Source: Cedecea neteri NBRC 105707 = ATCC 33855 (GTDB taxonomy: Bacteria; Pseudomonadota; Gammaproteobacteria; Enterobacterales; Enterobacteriaceae). From it: DNA of 64,000 nt. Position 1 is the stretch's first letter. Each line of letters starts with the position of its first letter. A program made the translations under genes and the position numbers. Below the pieces are notes generated by a model. It did not search any database and was not told where the DNA came from. It saw only the letters and a list, made by a program, of their open reading frames with translations. The stretch covers positions 1 to 64,000 of the forward strand of contig NZ_BCTL01000020.1 in the NCBI RefSeq assembly GCF_001571265.1. The letters run 5' to 3'. Below are positions 9,123-20,480 of this stretch, in pieces.

Positions 9123-9148
9123 CAAACCTCCCCAATATTCCGCCGTGA

Positions 9149-10333
<1,185 letters not shown>

Positions 10334-10354
10334 TTTAATAATGAGGGAATTTTA

Positions 10355-10687
10355 ATGAGCTTTTTCATTTCTGATGCGGTAGCTGCAACAGGTGCTCCAT
10401 CGCAGGGTAGCCCGTACTCTTTGATTCTTATGCTGGTGGTGTTCGGTCTGATTTTCTATTTTATGATCCTGCGTCCGCAGCAAAAGCGCACCAAAGAGCA
10501 TAAAAAACTGATGGACTCCATCTCCAAAGGTGATGAAGTGCTGACCAACGGTGGTCTGGTTGGCCGCGTGACTAAAGTAGCTGAAACTGGCTACATTGCT
10601 ATCGCGCTGAACGATACCACCGAAGTGGTTATCAAACGTGATTTCGTAGCTGCCGTTCTGCCGAAAGGCACCATGAAGGCGCTGTAA
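10355..10687 (+). CDS. yajC: Sec translocon accessory subunit YajC
   Basis: A small inner-membrane protein of the SecDF-YajC complex. At 110 residues it matches E. coli YajC. One membrane helix (~residues 20-40, SLILMLVVFGLIFYFMILRP) is followed by a basic QQKRTKEHKK stretch and a cytoplasmic beta-rich domain (GDEVLTNGGLVGRV). It is located between tgt and secD as in E. coli, with 21 bp before and 27 bp after, so it is co-transcribed. Confidence 0.97.
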   Translation: MSFFISDAVAATGAPSQGSPYSLILMLVVFGLIFYFMILRPQQKRTKEHKKLMDSISKGDEVLTNGGLVGRVTKVAETGYIAIALNDTTEVVIKRDFVAAVLPKGTMKAL

Positions 10688-10714
10688 TTTTCGTTTTCCC
10701 TAAGGGAACTACAC

Positions 10715-12562
10715 GTGTTAAACCGTTATCCTTTGTGGAAGTACATCATGCTGATCGTCGTGCTGGCGATTGGCCTGCTGTATGCGCTTCCCAACCTGTA
10801 TGGTGAGGATCCGGCCGTTCAATTAACTGGCGTGCGCGGTGCCGCCGCCAGTGAACAAACGCTGATCCAGGTCGAAAACACCTTAAAACAAGAAAAAATC
10901 ACCGCTAAGTCTGTGGCGCTGGAAGAGGGCGCTATTCTCGCTCGCTTCGACTCTACCGATACCCAGCTGCGTGCGCGTGAAGCGCTGATGAGCGTGCTGG
11001 GCGACAACTATGTCGTGGCGCTTAACCTTGCTCCTGCCACTCCTCGCTGGATGTCGACTATCGGTGCGAACCCGATGAAGCTTGGCCTTGACCTGCGCGG
11101 TGGCGTTCACTTCCTGATGGAAGTGGATATGGACACAGCGCTTGGCAAACTCCAGGAACAAAATATCGATGGCCTGCGCAGCGATCTGCGTGACAAGGGC
11201 ATTGCCTACACTAACGTGCGTAAAGCGGACAATTACGGCGTAGACATCGTCTTCCGTGATTCGAGCGCACGCGACTCCGCAAGAGATTACCTCTCCTCTC
11301 GTCATCGCGATCTGGTGTTCTCTAACCAGGGTAGCAATACGCTGCGTGCCGTGATGAGCGATGCTCGCCTGAGCGAAGCGCGTGAATACGCGGTACAGCA
11401 GAACATCAATATCCTGCGTAACCGTGTGAACCAGCTTGGCGTAGCCGAACCGCTGGTACAGCGTCAGGGTGCTGACCGTATCGTGGTTGAACTGCCGGGT
11501 ATTCAGGACACCGCTCGCGCGAAAGAAATTCTGGGTGCGACCGCGACGCTGGAATTCCGTCTGGTTAACACGAATGTGGATGCCTCTGCTGCAGCCTCTG
11601 GCCGCGTGCCGGGTGACTCCGAAGTGAAGCAGACTCGCGAAGGTCAGCCGGTTGTGCTGTACAAGCGCGTGATTCTGACCGGTGACCACATCACAGACTC
11701 CACGTCCAGCATGGATGAATACAACCAGCCACAGGTAAACATTTCCCTGGACAGCGCTGGCGGTAACATCATGTCTAACTTCACAAAGGACAACATCGGT
11801 AAGCCGATGGCGACCCTCTTTGTGGAGTACAAGGACAGCGGTAAGAAAGACGCGAATGGCCGTTCTGTTCTGATGAAAGAAGAAGAAGTTATCAACGTGG
11901 CGAACATTCAGTCTCGCCTGGGTAACAGCTTCCGCATCACCGGGATCAGCAACCCGAATGAAGCCCGTCAGCTGTCTCTGCTGCTGCGTGCCGGTGCGTT
12001 GATCGCGCCAATTCAGATTGTTGAAGAACGTACCATCGGTCCAACGCTGGGTCTGGAAAACATCAAGCAAGGCCTGGAAGCATGTCTGGCGGGTCTGGTG
12101 GTGTCCATCATCTTCATGCTGTTCTTCTATAAGAAGTTTGGCCTGATCGCGACCACGGCACTGCTGGCTAACCTGGTGCTGATTGTGGGGATTATGTCTC
12201 TGTTGCCGGGCGCAACGCTGACCATGCCGGGTATCGCGGGGATCGTCTTAACCCTTGCGGTTGCGGTGGATGCCAACGTGCTGATCAACGAGCGTATCAA
12301 AGAAGAGATCAGCAACGGTCGTACGGTCCAGCAGGCGATTGATGAAGGCTACAAAGGCGCGTTCAGCTCCATTTTTGATGCCAACATCACCACGCTTATC
12401 AAAGTTATTATCCTGTATGCCGTAGGCACCGGGGCAATCAAAGGCTTTGCTATCACCACCGGTATTGGTGTCGCAACCTCGATGTTTACCGCAATTGTCG
12501 GGACTCGTGCCATTGTGAACCTGTTGTACGGCGGCAAACGCATCAACAAGCTGTCTATCTGA
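10715..12562 (+). CDS. secD: Protein translocase subunit SecD
   Basis: An RND-type membrane protein that uses the proton-motive force to help release proteins on the periplasmic side of SecYEG. The protein has 615 residues with a GTG start at 10715. TM1 is at ~8-27, and a large periplasmic region contains the [10 protein letters not shown] block. The C-terminal five-helix membrane domain starts near 450 ([19 protein letters not shown]) and contains the conserved [15 protein letters not shown]. secF starts 10 bp after the stop; the two subunits pair directly. Confidence 0.98.
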   Translation: MLNRYPLWKYIMLIVVLAIGLLYALPNLYGEDPAVQLTGVRGAAASEQTLIQVENTLKQEKITAKSVALEEGAILARFDSTDTQLRAREALMSVLGDNYVVALNLAPATPRWMSTIGANPMKLGLDLRGGVHFLMEVDMDTALGKLQEQNIDGLRSDLRDKGIAYTNVRKADNYGVDIVFRDSSARDSARDYLSSRHRDLVFSNQGSNTLRAVMSDARLSEAREYAVQQNINILRNRVNQLGVAEPLVQRQGADRIVVELPGIQDTARAKEILGATATLEFRLVNTNVDASAAASGRVPGDSEVKQTREGQPVVLYKRVILTGDHITDSTSSMDEYNQPQVNISLDSAGGNIMSNFTKDNIGKPMATLFVEYKDSGKKDANGRSVLMKEEEVINVANIQSRLGNSFRITGISNPNEARQLSLLLRAGALIAPIQIVEERTIGPTLGLENIKQGLEACLAGLVVSIIFMLFFYKKFGLIATTALLANLVLIVGIMSLLPGATLTMPGIAGIVLTLAVAVDANVLINERIKEEISNGRTVQQAIDEGYKGAFSSIFDANITTLIKVIILYAVGTGAIKGFAITTGIGVATSMFTAIVGTRAIVNLLYGGKRINKLSI

Positions 12563-12572
12563 GGAGTGCGTT

Positions 12573-13544
12573 GTGGCACAGGAATATACTGTTGAACAAT
12601 TGAACCACGGCCGTAAAGTCCACGACTTTATGCGCTGGGATTACTGGGCCTTTAGTATCTCCGGTATCCTGCTGATCCTTTCCGTCGTCATTATCGGCGT
12701 GAAAGGCTTCAACTGGGGTCTGGATTTTACGGGCGGAACGGTAATCGAAATCGGGCTGGAAAAACCAGCCGATCTTGATGCGATGCGTGCTTCCCTGCAG
12801 AAAGCAGGCTTTGAAGAGCCGCTGGTGCAGAACTTTGGCAGCAGCCGCGACATCATGGTGCGCATGCCGCCTGCCAAAGGTGAAGCAGGTGGTCAGGTGC
12901 TGGGCAGCAAGGTTGTGAGCGTGATTAACGAAGCAACCAACCAGAATGCCGCAGTGAAACGTATTGAGTTTGTTGGCCCGAGCGTCGGTGCCGATTTGGC
13001 TCAAAACGGTGCGATGGCGCTGCTGGTGGCGCTGATTTCCATCCTGGTTTACGTCGGTTTCCGCTTTGAGTGGCGCCTGGCAGCCGGTGTGGTTATCTCG
13101 CTTGCGCACGACGTGATTATCACGATGGGCGTGCTCTCGCTGTTCCACATCGAGATTGACCTGACTATTGTCGCGTCGTTGATGTCGGTTATTGGCTACT
13201 CGCTGAACGACAGCATCGTGGTTTCGGACCGTATTCGTGAAAACTTCCGCAAAATTCGTCGCGGGACGCCTTACGAAATCTTTAACGTCTCCCTGACCCA
13301 GACGCTGCACCGTACCTTGATCACCTCAGGCACCACGTTAGTGGTTATCCTGATGCTGTATCTGTTTGGTGGGGCACTGCTGAAAGGCTTCTCCCTGACG
13401 ATGCTTATCGGTGTGACCGTCGGTACGGCTTCTTCTATCTACGTCGCCTCTGCGCTGGCGTTGAAGCTGGGCATGAAGCGCGAGCACATGCTGCAGCAAA
13501 AGGTAGAGAAAGAAGGGGCGGATCAGCCGTCCATTCTGCCGTAA
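12573..13544 (+). CDS. secF: Protein translocase subunit SecF
   Basis: Partner of SecD in the proton-driven translocation complex. It has 323 residues, equal to E. coli SecF, with a GTG start. TM1 is at ~20-40, then the periplasmic loop beginning [12 protein letters not shown], then five helices with the signature [17 protein letters not shown], equivalent to the SecD motif. The C-terminus [14 protein letters not shown] is the family's. A strong terminator follows, so the tgt/sec operon ends here. E. coli has yajD next; here it is absent. Confidence 0.98.
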   Translation: MAQEYTVEQLNHGRKVHDFMRWDYWAFSISGILLILSVVIIGVKGFNWGLDFTGGTVIEIGLEKPADLDAMRASLQKAGFEEPLVQNFGSSRDIMVRMPPAKGEAGGQVLGSKVVSVINEATNQNAAVKRIEFVGPSVGADLAQNGAMALLVALISILVYVGFRFEWRLAAGVVISLAHDVIITMGVLSLFHIEIDLTIVASLMSVIGYSLNDSIVVSDRIRENFRKIRRGTPYEIFNVSLTQTLHRTLITSGTTLVVILMLYLFGGALLKGFSLTMLIGVTVGTASSIYVASALALKLGMKREHMLQQKVEKEGADQPSILP

Positions 13545-13563
13545 TAGCGTTTAGCGTTTGATG

Positions 13564-13594
13564 AAACCGCAGCCTTCGTGCTGCGGTTTTTTTT
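13564..13594 (+). terminator. Rho-independent terminator after secF
   Basis: The stem CCGCAGC/GCTGCGG (13567-13573 with 13580-13586) is followed by an eight-base T-run. Confidence 0.9.
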
Positions 13595-13608
13595 CATCCG
13601 GTGTTTTT

Positions 13609-13659
13609 CTCCTGACAGTATGCTGTCAGGAGGGGGTCAGTAGACTCGTGGTTACTGAC
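13609..13659 (+). promoter_or_regulatory. Two inverted repeats before the VOC gene: candidate operators
   Basis: The perfect dyad CTCCTGACAG-TATG-CTGTCAGGAG (13609-13632) is followed four bases later by GTCAGTA-N10-TACTGAC (13636-13659). Both contain CTGAC/GTCAG cores. The second ends 18 bp before the ATG of the VOC gene. A WYL-domain regulator is encoded just downstream, so these are probably its binding sites; no T-run follows the first, which argues against a terminator. Confidence 0.6.
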
Positions 13660-13676
13660 AACACAGGAGAAAAACA

Positions 13677-14042
13677 ATGAGCACACTCATCAACTGGTTT
13701 GAGATCCCCGTTTCCGATATGGAACGTGCGGTCGCTTTTTACCAACGAGTACTGAACGCTGAATTTCGCCGCGAGACGATGGCCGGCGTGGAAAATGCTG
13801 TATTTTCGTATGACCAACCTGCCACCGGCGGCGCTTTGGTGAAGGGAGATCGGTTTATCCCCTCAGATAAAGGCGCGGTGATTTACCTGTATACGCCCGA
13901 TATCACCCTGGCATTGCAGCAGGTAGAAGCGGCGGGAGGCCGTCTGGACTTTGGTCCTCAGGTGCTGCCGTATGATATCGGCACGATTGCGTTAATGATT
14001 GATAGTGAGGGGAATCGGGTGGGGTTGCATCAGCCTGTTTAA
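13677..14042 (+). CDS. VOC-superfamily (glyoxalase/dioxygenase-like) protein
   Basis: A 121-residue single-domain vicinal-oxygen-chelate protein. The pattern is visible: NWFEIPVSDMERAVAFYQRVL at the start, then the second betaalphabeta unit YLYTPDITLALQQVEAAGG, and the end MIDSEGNRVGLHQPV. Small proteins of this type are often called PhnB/glyoxalase-like; the substrate cannot be told. It lies between two dyads upstream and a WYL-type regulator downstream, suggesting a small inducible unit. E. coli K-12 has yajD here instead, so this is an accessory insertion. Confidence 0.9.
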   Translation: MSTLINWFEIPVSDMERAVAFYQRVLNAEFRRETMAGVENAVFSYDQPATGGALVKGDRFIPSDKGAVIYLYTPDITLALQQVEAAGGRLDFGPQVLPYDIGTIALMIDSEGNRVGLHQPV

Positions 14043-14060
14043 GCCTCAATACTTAAAAAC

Positions 14061-14087
14061 GCCTGCCGTTTTGGCAGGCTAATTTTT
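14061..14087 (+). terminator. Possible terminator/attenuator between the VOC and WYL genes
   Basis: The stem GCCTGCC/GGCAGGC with loop GTTTT is followed by TAATTTTT. It may lower expression of the regulator relative to the VOC gene. Confidence 0.6.
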
Positions 14088-14098
14088 CCCGGAAACCC

Positions 14099-14800
14099 AT
14101 GAGCCGAAGAGCCGACCGATTATTTCAGATAGTGCAAATCCTGCGCGGCAGGCGCCTGACAACGGCTGCACAGCTTGCCGAACGGCTGGAAGTCTCAGGG
14201 CGAACTATCTACCGAGACATTCAGGATCTCTCTCTATCCGGCGTGCCGATCGAGGGGGAGGCGGGCTGCGGCTATCGCCTGCTCGCCGGGTACGATCTTC
14301 CTCCGCTGATGCTGACGACAGGAGAGGTGGAGGCGGTGATTGCGGCGTTAAGAATGGTGCAAACCTGGAGCGGAGAATCGCTGGCCAAATCTGCCGAGTC
14401 CGTGCATGAAAAACTCCTCGCAGTGCTCACTCCGGAAAAGCGCCGGGTTGCCGAACGCAGTCGTATCATTTCGCCTAATTTTAATAAATTCCCGCAGGTG
14501 AAAGCCCGATTCGATCTGCTTCATGCCGCCATCGACAAATGCCAGATTGTTCATCTGCTGTACGAAGATGAAAAAGGGGAATTGACGGAGCGGGATATCC
14601 ACCCACTGGGGCTGTCATTTTGGGGAGAGGTCTGGCTGCTGGTGGCCTGGTGCGAGGCACGGAATGATTATCGTAGCTTCAGGCTGGATCGCTGTCGGGA
14701 TATTCATTTAACCGGGAATGTGTTTCAGGAGCGCCACGATCGTTCTCTGCAGGCTTTTATTACCCTTCAAAGGGCTAAAGGTTACCTGCCTGAGAAATAA
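14099..14800 (+). CDS. YafY-like HTH/WYL-domain transcriptional regulator
   Basis: A 233-residue regulator. The N-terminal HTH_11-type winged helix (RRADRLFQIVQILRGRR ... AAQLAERLEVSGRTIYRDI) is followed by a WYL domain at ~135-210 (IVHLLYEDEKGELTERDIHPLGL, WLLVAWCEARNDYRSFRLDR). WYL proteins bind a ligand, often nucleic acid or a nucleotide, and control neighbouring genes. Start after GGAAA. It is 56 bp downstream of the VOC gene, and candidate operators lie upstream of that gene. It is convergent with tsx across a shared terminator. Confidence 0.9.
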   Translation: MSRRADRLFQIVQILRGRRLTTAAQLAERLEVSGRTIYRDIQDLSLSGVPIEGEAGCGYRLLAGYDLPPLMLTTGEVEAVIAALRMVQTWSGESLAKSAESVHEKLLAVLTPEKRRVAERSRIISPNFNKFPQVKARFDLLHAAIDKCQIVHLLYEDEKGELTERDIHPLGLSFWGEVWLLVAWCEARNDYRSFRLDRCRDIHLTGNVFQERHDRSLQAFITLQRAKGYLPEK

Positions 14801-14826
14801 AAAACCGGCCAGCGGGCCGGTTTTTT
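14799..14826. terminator. Bidirectional terminator between the WYL regulator and tsx
   Basis: The stem CCGGCC/GGCCGG is flanked by an A-run on the left and TTTTTT on the right. Confidence 0.9.
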
Positions 14827-14840
14827 ACAGGTGGTGGCGA

Positions 14841-15719
14841 TTAGAAGTTGTAACCTACCACGAAGTAGCCACCCCAGCCGGTTGCGCGAACGGTTTCAGT
14901 CATCCAGTTCAGCTGGGTGCCGTCGTTCCACTGGCCGCCGTTATGGAAGTAACGGGCAACGATTGAGTAATGCAAGTGATCATAGTTCAGCGACAGGATG
15001 TGGCTGGAAGCGATGGAGTTGCTGGTACGCTGCTTCAGACCGTTAGTGCCGTAGTCGCTGTCTTTGCCCAGATCTGAACCCCAGTCAAAGTTGGTGAAAC
15101 CGATATAGCTCAGGTTACCGCCCCACAGGGAAGTAATCGGCACGAAGTATTTCACCTTGAAGCGGTAGCCATCCCACTCGTTTTCGTTGGTCGCTTTATA
15201 GTTCTGCCACTGGTACTTGGCATACACGTTCAGGGACAGACTCATCGGCAGGCCGGTATCGATGTCGGTACCCAGACCCATGTACCAGGTGCTTTGGCGA
15301 CCCGTTGCGTTGCGGCCCATGTCGTAAATGTAGTTGTTCGCGAAGTACCACTCTTTGAACGGACCAAAGCTCAGATCGGTCCCGGTCAGCTTATCGATGG
15401 AGAAGCGAGGTTCGATTTCCATAAACAGTGGGGAACCGTGGTTCCAGATGCCTTTCGCCTGGGTGTTACCGCCGAAGAAGACTGGCGCATCCATATAGCC
15501 GTAGAAATCGAACCAGTCTTTTTTGGCGAACGCTTCGTATTCCAGGTAGGTATCGTTACGCAGCTGCGGCCCGAAACGGGTGTGGTAGCTGCCGACAACG
15601 TTAACGCTCTGGTGCCACCAGTCGGAGAGGTATTCGCTGTTTTTTGCTTCTTCTGCGCTGGCAGAGAAAGAGCTGGAAAGCGCCAGAACGGTGCCGGCTG
15701 CCAGAATAATTTTTTTCAT
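14841..15719 (-). CDS. tsx: Nucleoside-specific outer-membrane channel Tsx
   Basis: A twelve-stranded beta-barrel that lets nucleosides and deoxynucleosides through the outer membrane. From the ATG at 15719 it has 292 residues (E. coli Tsx 294); an upstream in-frame GTG at 15731 is possible. The signal peptide [17 protein letters not shown]...SASA has a cleavage site near residue 22. The block [21 protein letters not shown], the [15 protein letters not shown] stretch and the C-terminal Phe (VVGYNF) needed for barrel assembly are all present. It has a long regulatory leader (15720-16081). Tsx also serves as a phage and colicin receptor in E. coli. Confidence 0.97.
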   Translation of the reverse strand: MKKIILAAGTVLALSSSFSASAEEAKNSEYLSDWWHQSVNVVGSYHTRFGPQLRNDTYLEYEAFAKKDWFDFYGYMDAPVFFGGNTQAKGIWNHGSPLFMEIEPRFSIDKLTGTDLSFGPFKEWYFANNYIYDMGRNATGRQSTWYMGLGTDIDTGLPMSLSLNVYAKYQWQNYKATNENEWDGYRFKVKYFVPITSLWGGNLSYIGFTNFDWGSDLGKDSDYGTNGLKQRTSNSIASSHILSLNYDHLHYSIVARYFHNGGQWNDGTQLNWMTETVRATGWGGYFVVGYNF

Positions 15720-16081
15720 ATTTTTAGCCACTGTTTACGTAATTTTGGTGCGATGCGGATGTGAGATGTCATCCCTGGCCGCCGGTCTCAGGGGAAGGAC
15801 CATTGCAGCGCGACTATTATAGAAATCCCTGCTCACAAAAATATGTTCTATTTCACATTCTTCTCATATGCGTAATCGATTGCGTTCACGTTTGCGCACA
15901 TTAAAAACGGCGTGATTGTACCTGCTTCGTCAAATTACGCAAACGTATGCCGGGTTGTTACATCTAAGTGTGACGCGGATCACGATAAAGACAGGGTGAT
16001 AATAGGGGTTTTGCTTCACATATTGTGCGAGGCGTGTGAAAGAGTGTGACAAGCTCCCTCGCCTGGCAAGGGAGTTAAAGG
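15720..16081 (-). promoter_or_regulatory. tsx control region with CRP-like and PurR/CytR-like sites
   Basis: A 362-bp gap without a gene. It contains a good CRP-like site, TGTGA-CGCGGA-TCACG (15969-15984); a LacI-family-like dyad, ACGCAAACGTATGC (15937-15950), close to PurR boxes; a partial copy, TTCACGTTTGCGCA (15885-15898); and a weak CRP-like match (15842-15857). E. coli tsx is controlled by CRP, CytR and DeoR, so this architecture fits. Which LacI-type protein binds is inferred. Confidence 0.55.
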
Positions 16082-16642
16082 CTATTGCGCTGGCGCTGGC
16101 CGTGCGGCAGAAACCGGCTGAATATCGTGTACCCGTACAAATCCTAATTGATCGGGCGTGATGCCGGACAGGCGCAGCGGAATCGACACATCGCTGGGGG
16201 CAAGGATGCTGGCCGGGGCGTCTATTTGCTGAGTCTGCACGTTAACTTCCTGGAAGCTGTCGGTGGTGCCCTGGATCTGCCCCCATTCTACTTTACCGCT
16301 GAATGCCGGCAGCGGATCGTTAGACTCCCCCTGAATCAGCAGGGTGGCACGGGTCCCGTTGGCTTCGGCCGCAATGTTGGTCAACGACATTTTCAGGTTA
16401 CCAATCTGACTGTTAAGACGCGCGGCCGTGTTTGAACCTGGCAGCAGGTAAACGCCGCTAGTGGACTTCGCGTTCAGGGCATTTTGCTGAGTAAGCTTTA
16501 CCGTTTGCTGGCTAAGTTTGGTCATTTCCTGATTTAACGAACCAATTTGACTGCGCATCTGACGCATTTCAGTTTGCTGGGCGCAAGCGGTCAGGCTCAT
16601 CAGACTTGAAACCAGGATGATTCTTAAGTAAGTCTTTGTCAT
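16082..16642 (-). CDS. yajI: Lipoprotein YajI (DUF3251)
   Basis: An outer-membrane-type lipoprotein of unknown function, 186 residues from the ATG at 16642 (AAGGA ten bases upstream); E. coli YajI has 179. The signal peptide ends in the lipobox LTAC, with Cys at ~residue 20. A heptad-like stretch (QMRSQIGSLNQEMTKLSQQT) suggests a short coiled coil, followed by a beta-rich domain (FSGKVEWGQIQGTTDSFQEV). The extra C-terminal residues after HDIQPV are Ala/Pro-rich. It lies divergent from nrdR, upstream of tsx on the same strand. Confidence 0.93.
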   Translation of the reverse strand: MTKTYLRIILVSSLMSLTACAQQTEMRQMRSQIGSLNQEMTKLSQQTVKLTQQNALNAKSTSGVYLLPGSNTAARLNSQIGNLKMSLTNIAAEANGTRATLLIQGESNDPLPAFSGKVEWGQIQGTTDSFQEVNVQTQQIDAPASILAPSDVSIPLRLSGITPDQLGFVRVHDIQPVSAARPAPAQ

Positions 16643-16711
16643 GGTTAGTTTTTCCTTGTTAAGGTTCGCTGATTTAAGCGTAGTTCTTCGTGCTTGAAAA
16701 GTCATATTTGA

Positions 16712-17244
<533 letters not shown>

Positions 17245-17245
<1 letters not shown>

Positions 17246-18369
17246 TGCCGATGTCCCTTGATGAACAGTTTATGGCTCGTGCGCTGGAGCTGGCTAAGCG
17301 CGGGCGTTTTACTACTGCACCGAACCCGAATGTCGGCTGTGTGATTGTCAAAGACGGCAAGATTGTGGGCGAAGGGTTCCACTTTCGCGCCGGTGAACCT
17401 CATGCAGAAGTTCACGCTTTACGTATGGCAGGCGAGGATGCCCGGGGCGCAACGGCTTATGTCACGCTAGAACCTTGCAGCCACCATGGCCGCACGCCAC
17501 CGTGCTGCGATGCTTTAATTGCCGCAGGCGTATCTCGCGTTGTTGCCGCCATGCAGGATCCCAATCCGCAGGTTGCCGGACGAGGCCTCTATCGTCTGCA
17601 GCAGGCGGGTATCGAAGTCAGCCACGGCTTAATGATGAACGAGGCCGAAGCGTTGAACCGTGGGTTCCTCAAGCGTATGCGCACCGGTTTTCCGTTTATC
17701 CAGCTTAAACTCGGCGCCTCGCTGGATGGCCGTACCGCAATGGCGAGCGGTGAGAGTAAGTGGATTACTTCTCCACAAGCGCGTCGCGACGTTCAACGCC
17801 AGCGTGCACAAAGTGCCGCTATTCTCTCAAGCAGCGCAACCGTGCTGGCAGATAATCCGTCATTAACGGTTCGCTGGGATGAACTGGATAGCGCCAGCCA
17901 GGCCATCTATGCTCAACAGGATTTGCGTCAGCCGATTCGTATTGTAGTTGACCGCCAAAACCTCGTGACACCGCAGCATCAAATTGTCGCTAACCCAGGT
18001 CAAACCTGGCTTGCCCGCAGCCATGCCGATGAGCAAAACTGGCAAGAAGGCGTTGAGCAACTGCTGGTGCCTGAACATAACGGCCATCTTGATTTGGTGG
18101 TGCTAATGATGCAGCTTGGCAAACGCCAGGTGAATTCTGTCTGGGTGGAGGCAGGGGCGACACTTGCCGGCGCCCTATTGCAGGCAGGCCTGGTGGATGA
18201 GCTTATTGTCTACGTCGCGCCAAAATTATTAGGCAATGATGCCCGCGGATTGTGCGAGCTTCCTGGCCTTGAAAAACTTGCTGATGTGCCGGAGTTCAGC
18301 TTTAGCGAAGTCCGCCAGGTCGGCCCTGATTTGTGCCTGCATTTGACGCCCATTTACGGACGCCAGTAA
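17245..18369 (+). CDS. ribD: Bifunctional riboflavin deaminase/reductase RibD
   Basis: Carries out the second and third steps of riboflavin synthesis: deamination of the GTP-derived pyrimidine and reduction of its ribose. It has 374 residues (E. coli 367). The N-terminal deaminase domain (~1-148) has the zinc motifs PHAEVHA and PCSHHGRTPPC; the C-terminal NADPH reductase domain follows (KLGASLDGRTA, WVEAGATLAGALLQ). The ATG at 17245 overlaps the nrdR stop (TAATG); a second ATG six bases later is also possible. It heads the rib genes of an operon running into ribH. Confidence 0.96.
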
Positions 18370-18445
18370 AACGTAAGCAGTCACGAAAAGATTATGATAA
18401 AATCCGCCCCCCTGCGGGGCTAAACAGAACCCGTAAAGGAAGATT

Positions 18446-18916
18446 ATGAACATTATTGAAGCTGCCGTTGCTACTCCTGACGCTCGCGTCGCCATCACCA
18501 TCGCGCGTTTTAACAACTTCATCAATGACAGCCTGCTGGAAGGTGCTATCGACGCCCTGAAACGTATCGGCCAGGTGAAAGACGAAAACATCACCGTCGT
18601 TTGGGTGCCGGGCGCTTACGAGCTGCCGCTGGCCGCTGATGCGCTGGCGAAAACCGGTAAATACGATGCCGTTATCGCGCTGGGAACCGTGATTCGCGGA
18701 GGCACTGCACACTTCGAATACGTTGCCGGCGGTGCCAGCAACGGTCTGTTAAGCGTAGGCCAGGACAACGGCATTCCCGTTGCCTTCGGCGTGCTGACCA
18801 CTGAAAGCATTGAACAAGCCATCGAACGTGCTGGCACCAAAGCCGGTAACAAAGGTGCAGAAGCTGCACTGACCGCGCTTGAAATGATTAATGTATTGAA
18901 AGCCATCAAGGCCTGA
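18446..18916 (+). CDS. ribH: 6,7-dimethyl-8-ribityllumazine synthase
   Basis: Condenses the RibD-derived pyrimidine with 3,4-dihydroxy-2-butanone 4-phosphate; the enzyme usually forms a 60-subunit shell. It has 156 residues, equal to the E. coli protein (gene called ribE or ribH). Seen: the substrate-binding [15 protein letters not shown], the loop [25 protein letters not shown] with the catalytic His, and [11 protein letters not shown]. The ribosome site AAGGAAG is clear. nusB follows after 20 bp. Confidence 0.98.
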   Translation: MNIIEAAVATPDARVAITIARFNNFINDSLLEGAIDALKRIGQVKDENITVVWVPGAYELPLAADALAKTGKYDAVIALGTVIRGGTAHFEYVAGGASNGLLSVGQDNGIPVAFGVLTTESIEQAIERAGTKAGNKGAEAALTALEMINVLKAIKA

Positions 18917-18936
18917 TTTTTTGTAAGGGGAAATCC

Positions 18937-19356
18937 GTGAAACCTGCTGCTCGTCGCCGCGCCCGTGAGTGTGCCGTCCAGGCGCTCTACTCCTGGCAGT
19001 TGTCTAAAAACGACATCGCTGATGTCGAATACCAGTTCCTGGCGGAACAGGACGTCAAAGACGTTGACGTTGTCTATTTCCGCGAGCTGCTGAGCGGCGT
19101 GGCTACTAACAGCGCGTATCTGGATGGGCTGATGAAGCCTTACCTGTCCCGTCTGCTGGAAGAGCTGGGTCAGGTGGAAAAAGCGGTACTGCGCATTGCG
19201 CTGTTTGAACTATCCAAACGTGACGATGTGCCGTACAAAGTGGCCATCAACGAAGCGATTGAGCTGGCGAAAACCTTCGGTGCCGAAGACAGCCACAAGT
19301 TCGTTAACGGCGTTCTCGACAAAGCCGCTCCAGCTATCCGTCCCCACAAGAAGTAA
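18937..19356 (+). CDS. nusB: Transcription antitermination factor NusB
   Basis: An all-helical RNA-binding protein that joins NusE (S10) on boxA RNA for rRNA antitermination. At 139 residues it equals E. coli NusB, with a GTG start after AAGGGG. The Arg-rich start [20 protein letters not shown] forms the boxA-binding surface. The C-terminal half has the [10 protein letters not shown] end typical of the family. Downstream, a hairpin with a T-run (19363-19389) partly separates it from thiL. Confidence 0.98.
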   Translation: MKPAARRRARECAVQALYSWQLSKNDIADVEYQFLAEQDVKDVDVVYFRELLSGVATNSAYLDGLMKPYLSRLLEELGQVEKAVLRIALFELSKRDDVPYKVAINEAIELAKTFGAEDSHKFVNGVLDKAAPAIRPHKK

Positions 19357-19362
19357 TCTCCT

Positions 19363-19389
19363 GGCCGGGTTTTCCCGGCCTTCTTTTTT
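19363..19389 (+). terminator. Hairpin with T-run between nusB and thiL
   Basis: The stem GGCCGGG/CCCGGCC with loop TTTT is followed by TTCTTTTTT. It may be only partial, since thiL is 62 bp downstream on the same strand. Confidence 0.75.
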
Positions 19390-19418
19390 CTGCAACTGAC
19401 ATTCCTGAGGTATCACGC

Positions 19419-20390
19419 ATGGCATGCGGTGAGTTTTCCCTGATTGCCCGTTACTTCGATCGCGTAACAAGTTCTCGTCGTGATGTGGAAGCCGGTATTG
19501 GCGACGACTGTGCGTTGCTGTCGGTACCCGAAAAACAACTGCTGGCGATCAGCACCGATACGCTGGTCAGCGGCAATCACTTCCTGCCGGATATCGATCC
19601 GCGCGATTTGGGCTACAAAGCACTGGCGGTGAATTTAAGCGATCTGGCCGCAATGGGCGCAGATCCGGCCTGGCTTACGCTTGCAATAACACTCCCTGAA
19701 GTGGATGAAGCGTGGCTGGAGGCATTCAGCGACAGTTTGTTCGAGCAGCTGGATTATTACGATATGCAGCTGATTGGCGGCGACACAACCCGTGGCCCAC
19801 TTTCCTTGACGTTGGGCATTCACGGCATGATCCCTGCTGGACGGGCGCTCAAGCGCAGCGGTGCGAAGGCCGGAGACTGGATTTATGTCACCGGCACGCC
19901 GGGTGACAGCGCGGCTGGCCTGGCAATTTTGCAGCAACGTCTGCAGGTTGCGAATGCGCAGCATGCTGATTATCTGCTCAAGCGACATTTGCGCCCAACG
20001 CCGCGTGTTTTGCACGGCCAGGCGCTGCGAGATCTGGCTAACAGCGCTATCGATCTGTCAGACGGCTTGATTTCCGATCTCGGCCATATCCTGAAGGCCA
20101 GCGACTGCGGGGCTCGTATCGATCTCGATTTGCTGCCGTATTCCGAAGCGTTGCGCGAGCATGTCGAACCAGAGCAGGCCCTGAAATGGGCGATGTCCGG
20201 CGGCGAAGACTATGAGCTGTGCTTTACCGTGCCGGAGCTAAACCGTGGCGCGCTGGAAGTGGCTATCGGCAATCTGGGCGTGCCTTATACCTGCATTGGG
20301 CAGATTGTTTCTGCGTCTGAAGGGCTGCAGTTTACCCGCGAAGGGAAGCCGGTGACGCTTGAGATGAAGGGTTACGACCACTTTTCGTAA
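19419..20390 (+). CDS. thiL: Thiamine-monophosphate kinase ThiL
   Basis: Phosphorylates thiamine phosphate to thiamine diphosphate, the last step of cofactor synthesis. The protein has 323 residues (E. coli 325). Motifs: GIGDDCALL, the Asp-rich [30 protein letters not shown], and SGGEDYEL near the C-terminus. It ends at GYDHFS, two residues short of the E. coli end, exactly where pgpA would overlap in E. coli. Here pgpA is absent and a REP-like repeat follows. Confidence 0.97.
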   Translation: MACGEFSLIARYFDRVTSSRRDVEAGIGDDCALLSVPEKQLLAISTDTLVSGNHFLPDIDPRDLGYKALAVNLSDLAAMGADPAWLTLAITLPEVDEAWLEAFSDSLFEQLDYYDMQLIGGDTTRGPLSLTLGIHGMIPAGRALKRSGAKAGDWIYVTGTPGDSAAGLAILQQRLQVANAQHADYLLKRHLRPTPRVLHGQALRDLANSAIDLSDGLISDLGHILKASDCGARIDLDLLPYSEALREHVEPEQALKWAMSGGEDYELCFTVPELNRGALEVAIGNLGVPYTCIGQIVSASEGLQFTREGKPVTLEMKGYDHFS

Positions 20391-20402
20391 TGGATGGTCA
20401 TG

Positions 20403-20440
20403 ACCCTCACCCAACCCTCTCCCTAAAAGGGAGAGGGAGC
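20403..20440. repeat. REP-like palindrome after thiL
   Basis: One unit: CCCTCACCCAACCCTCTCCC, four A residues, then GGGAGAGGG. It has the same core as the elements at 8993-9122 and 26352-26438. It occupies the position of the missing pgpA gene. Confidence 0.85.
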
Positions 20441-20480
20441 AAAACCCCAGCTGATAACGTTGACCAGCAAGGGGAGGGCA

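Noticed and set aside
10883-12070. Long antisense frame (395 codons) opposite secD
   Set aside because: Antisense to a highly conserved gene, no ribosome site or family motifs; a product of GC-rich codon use.
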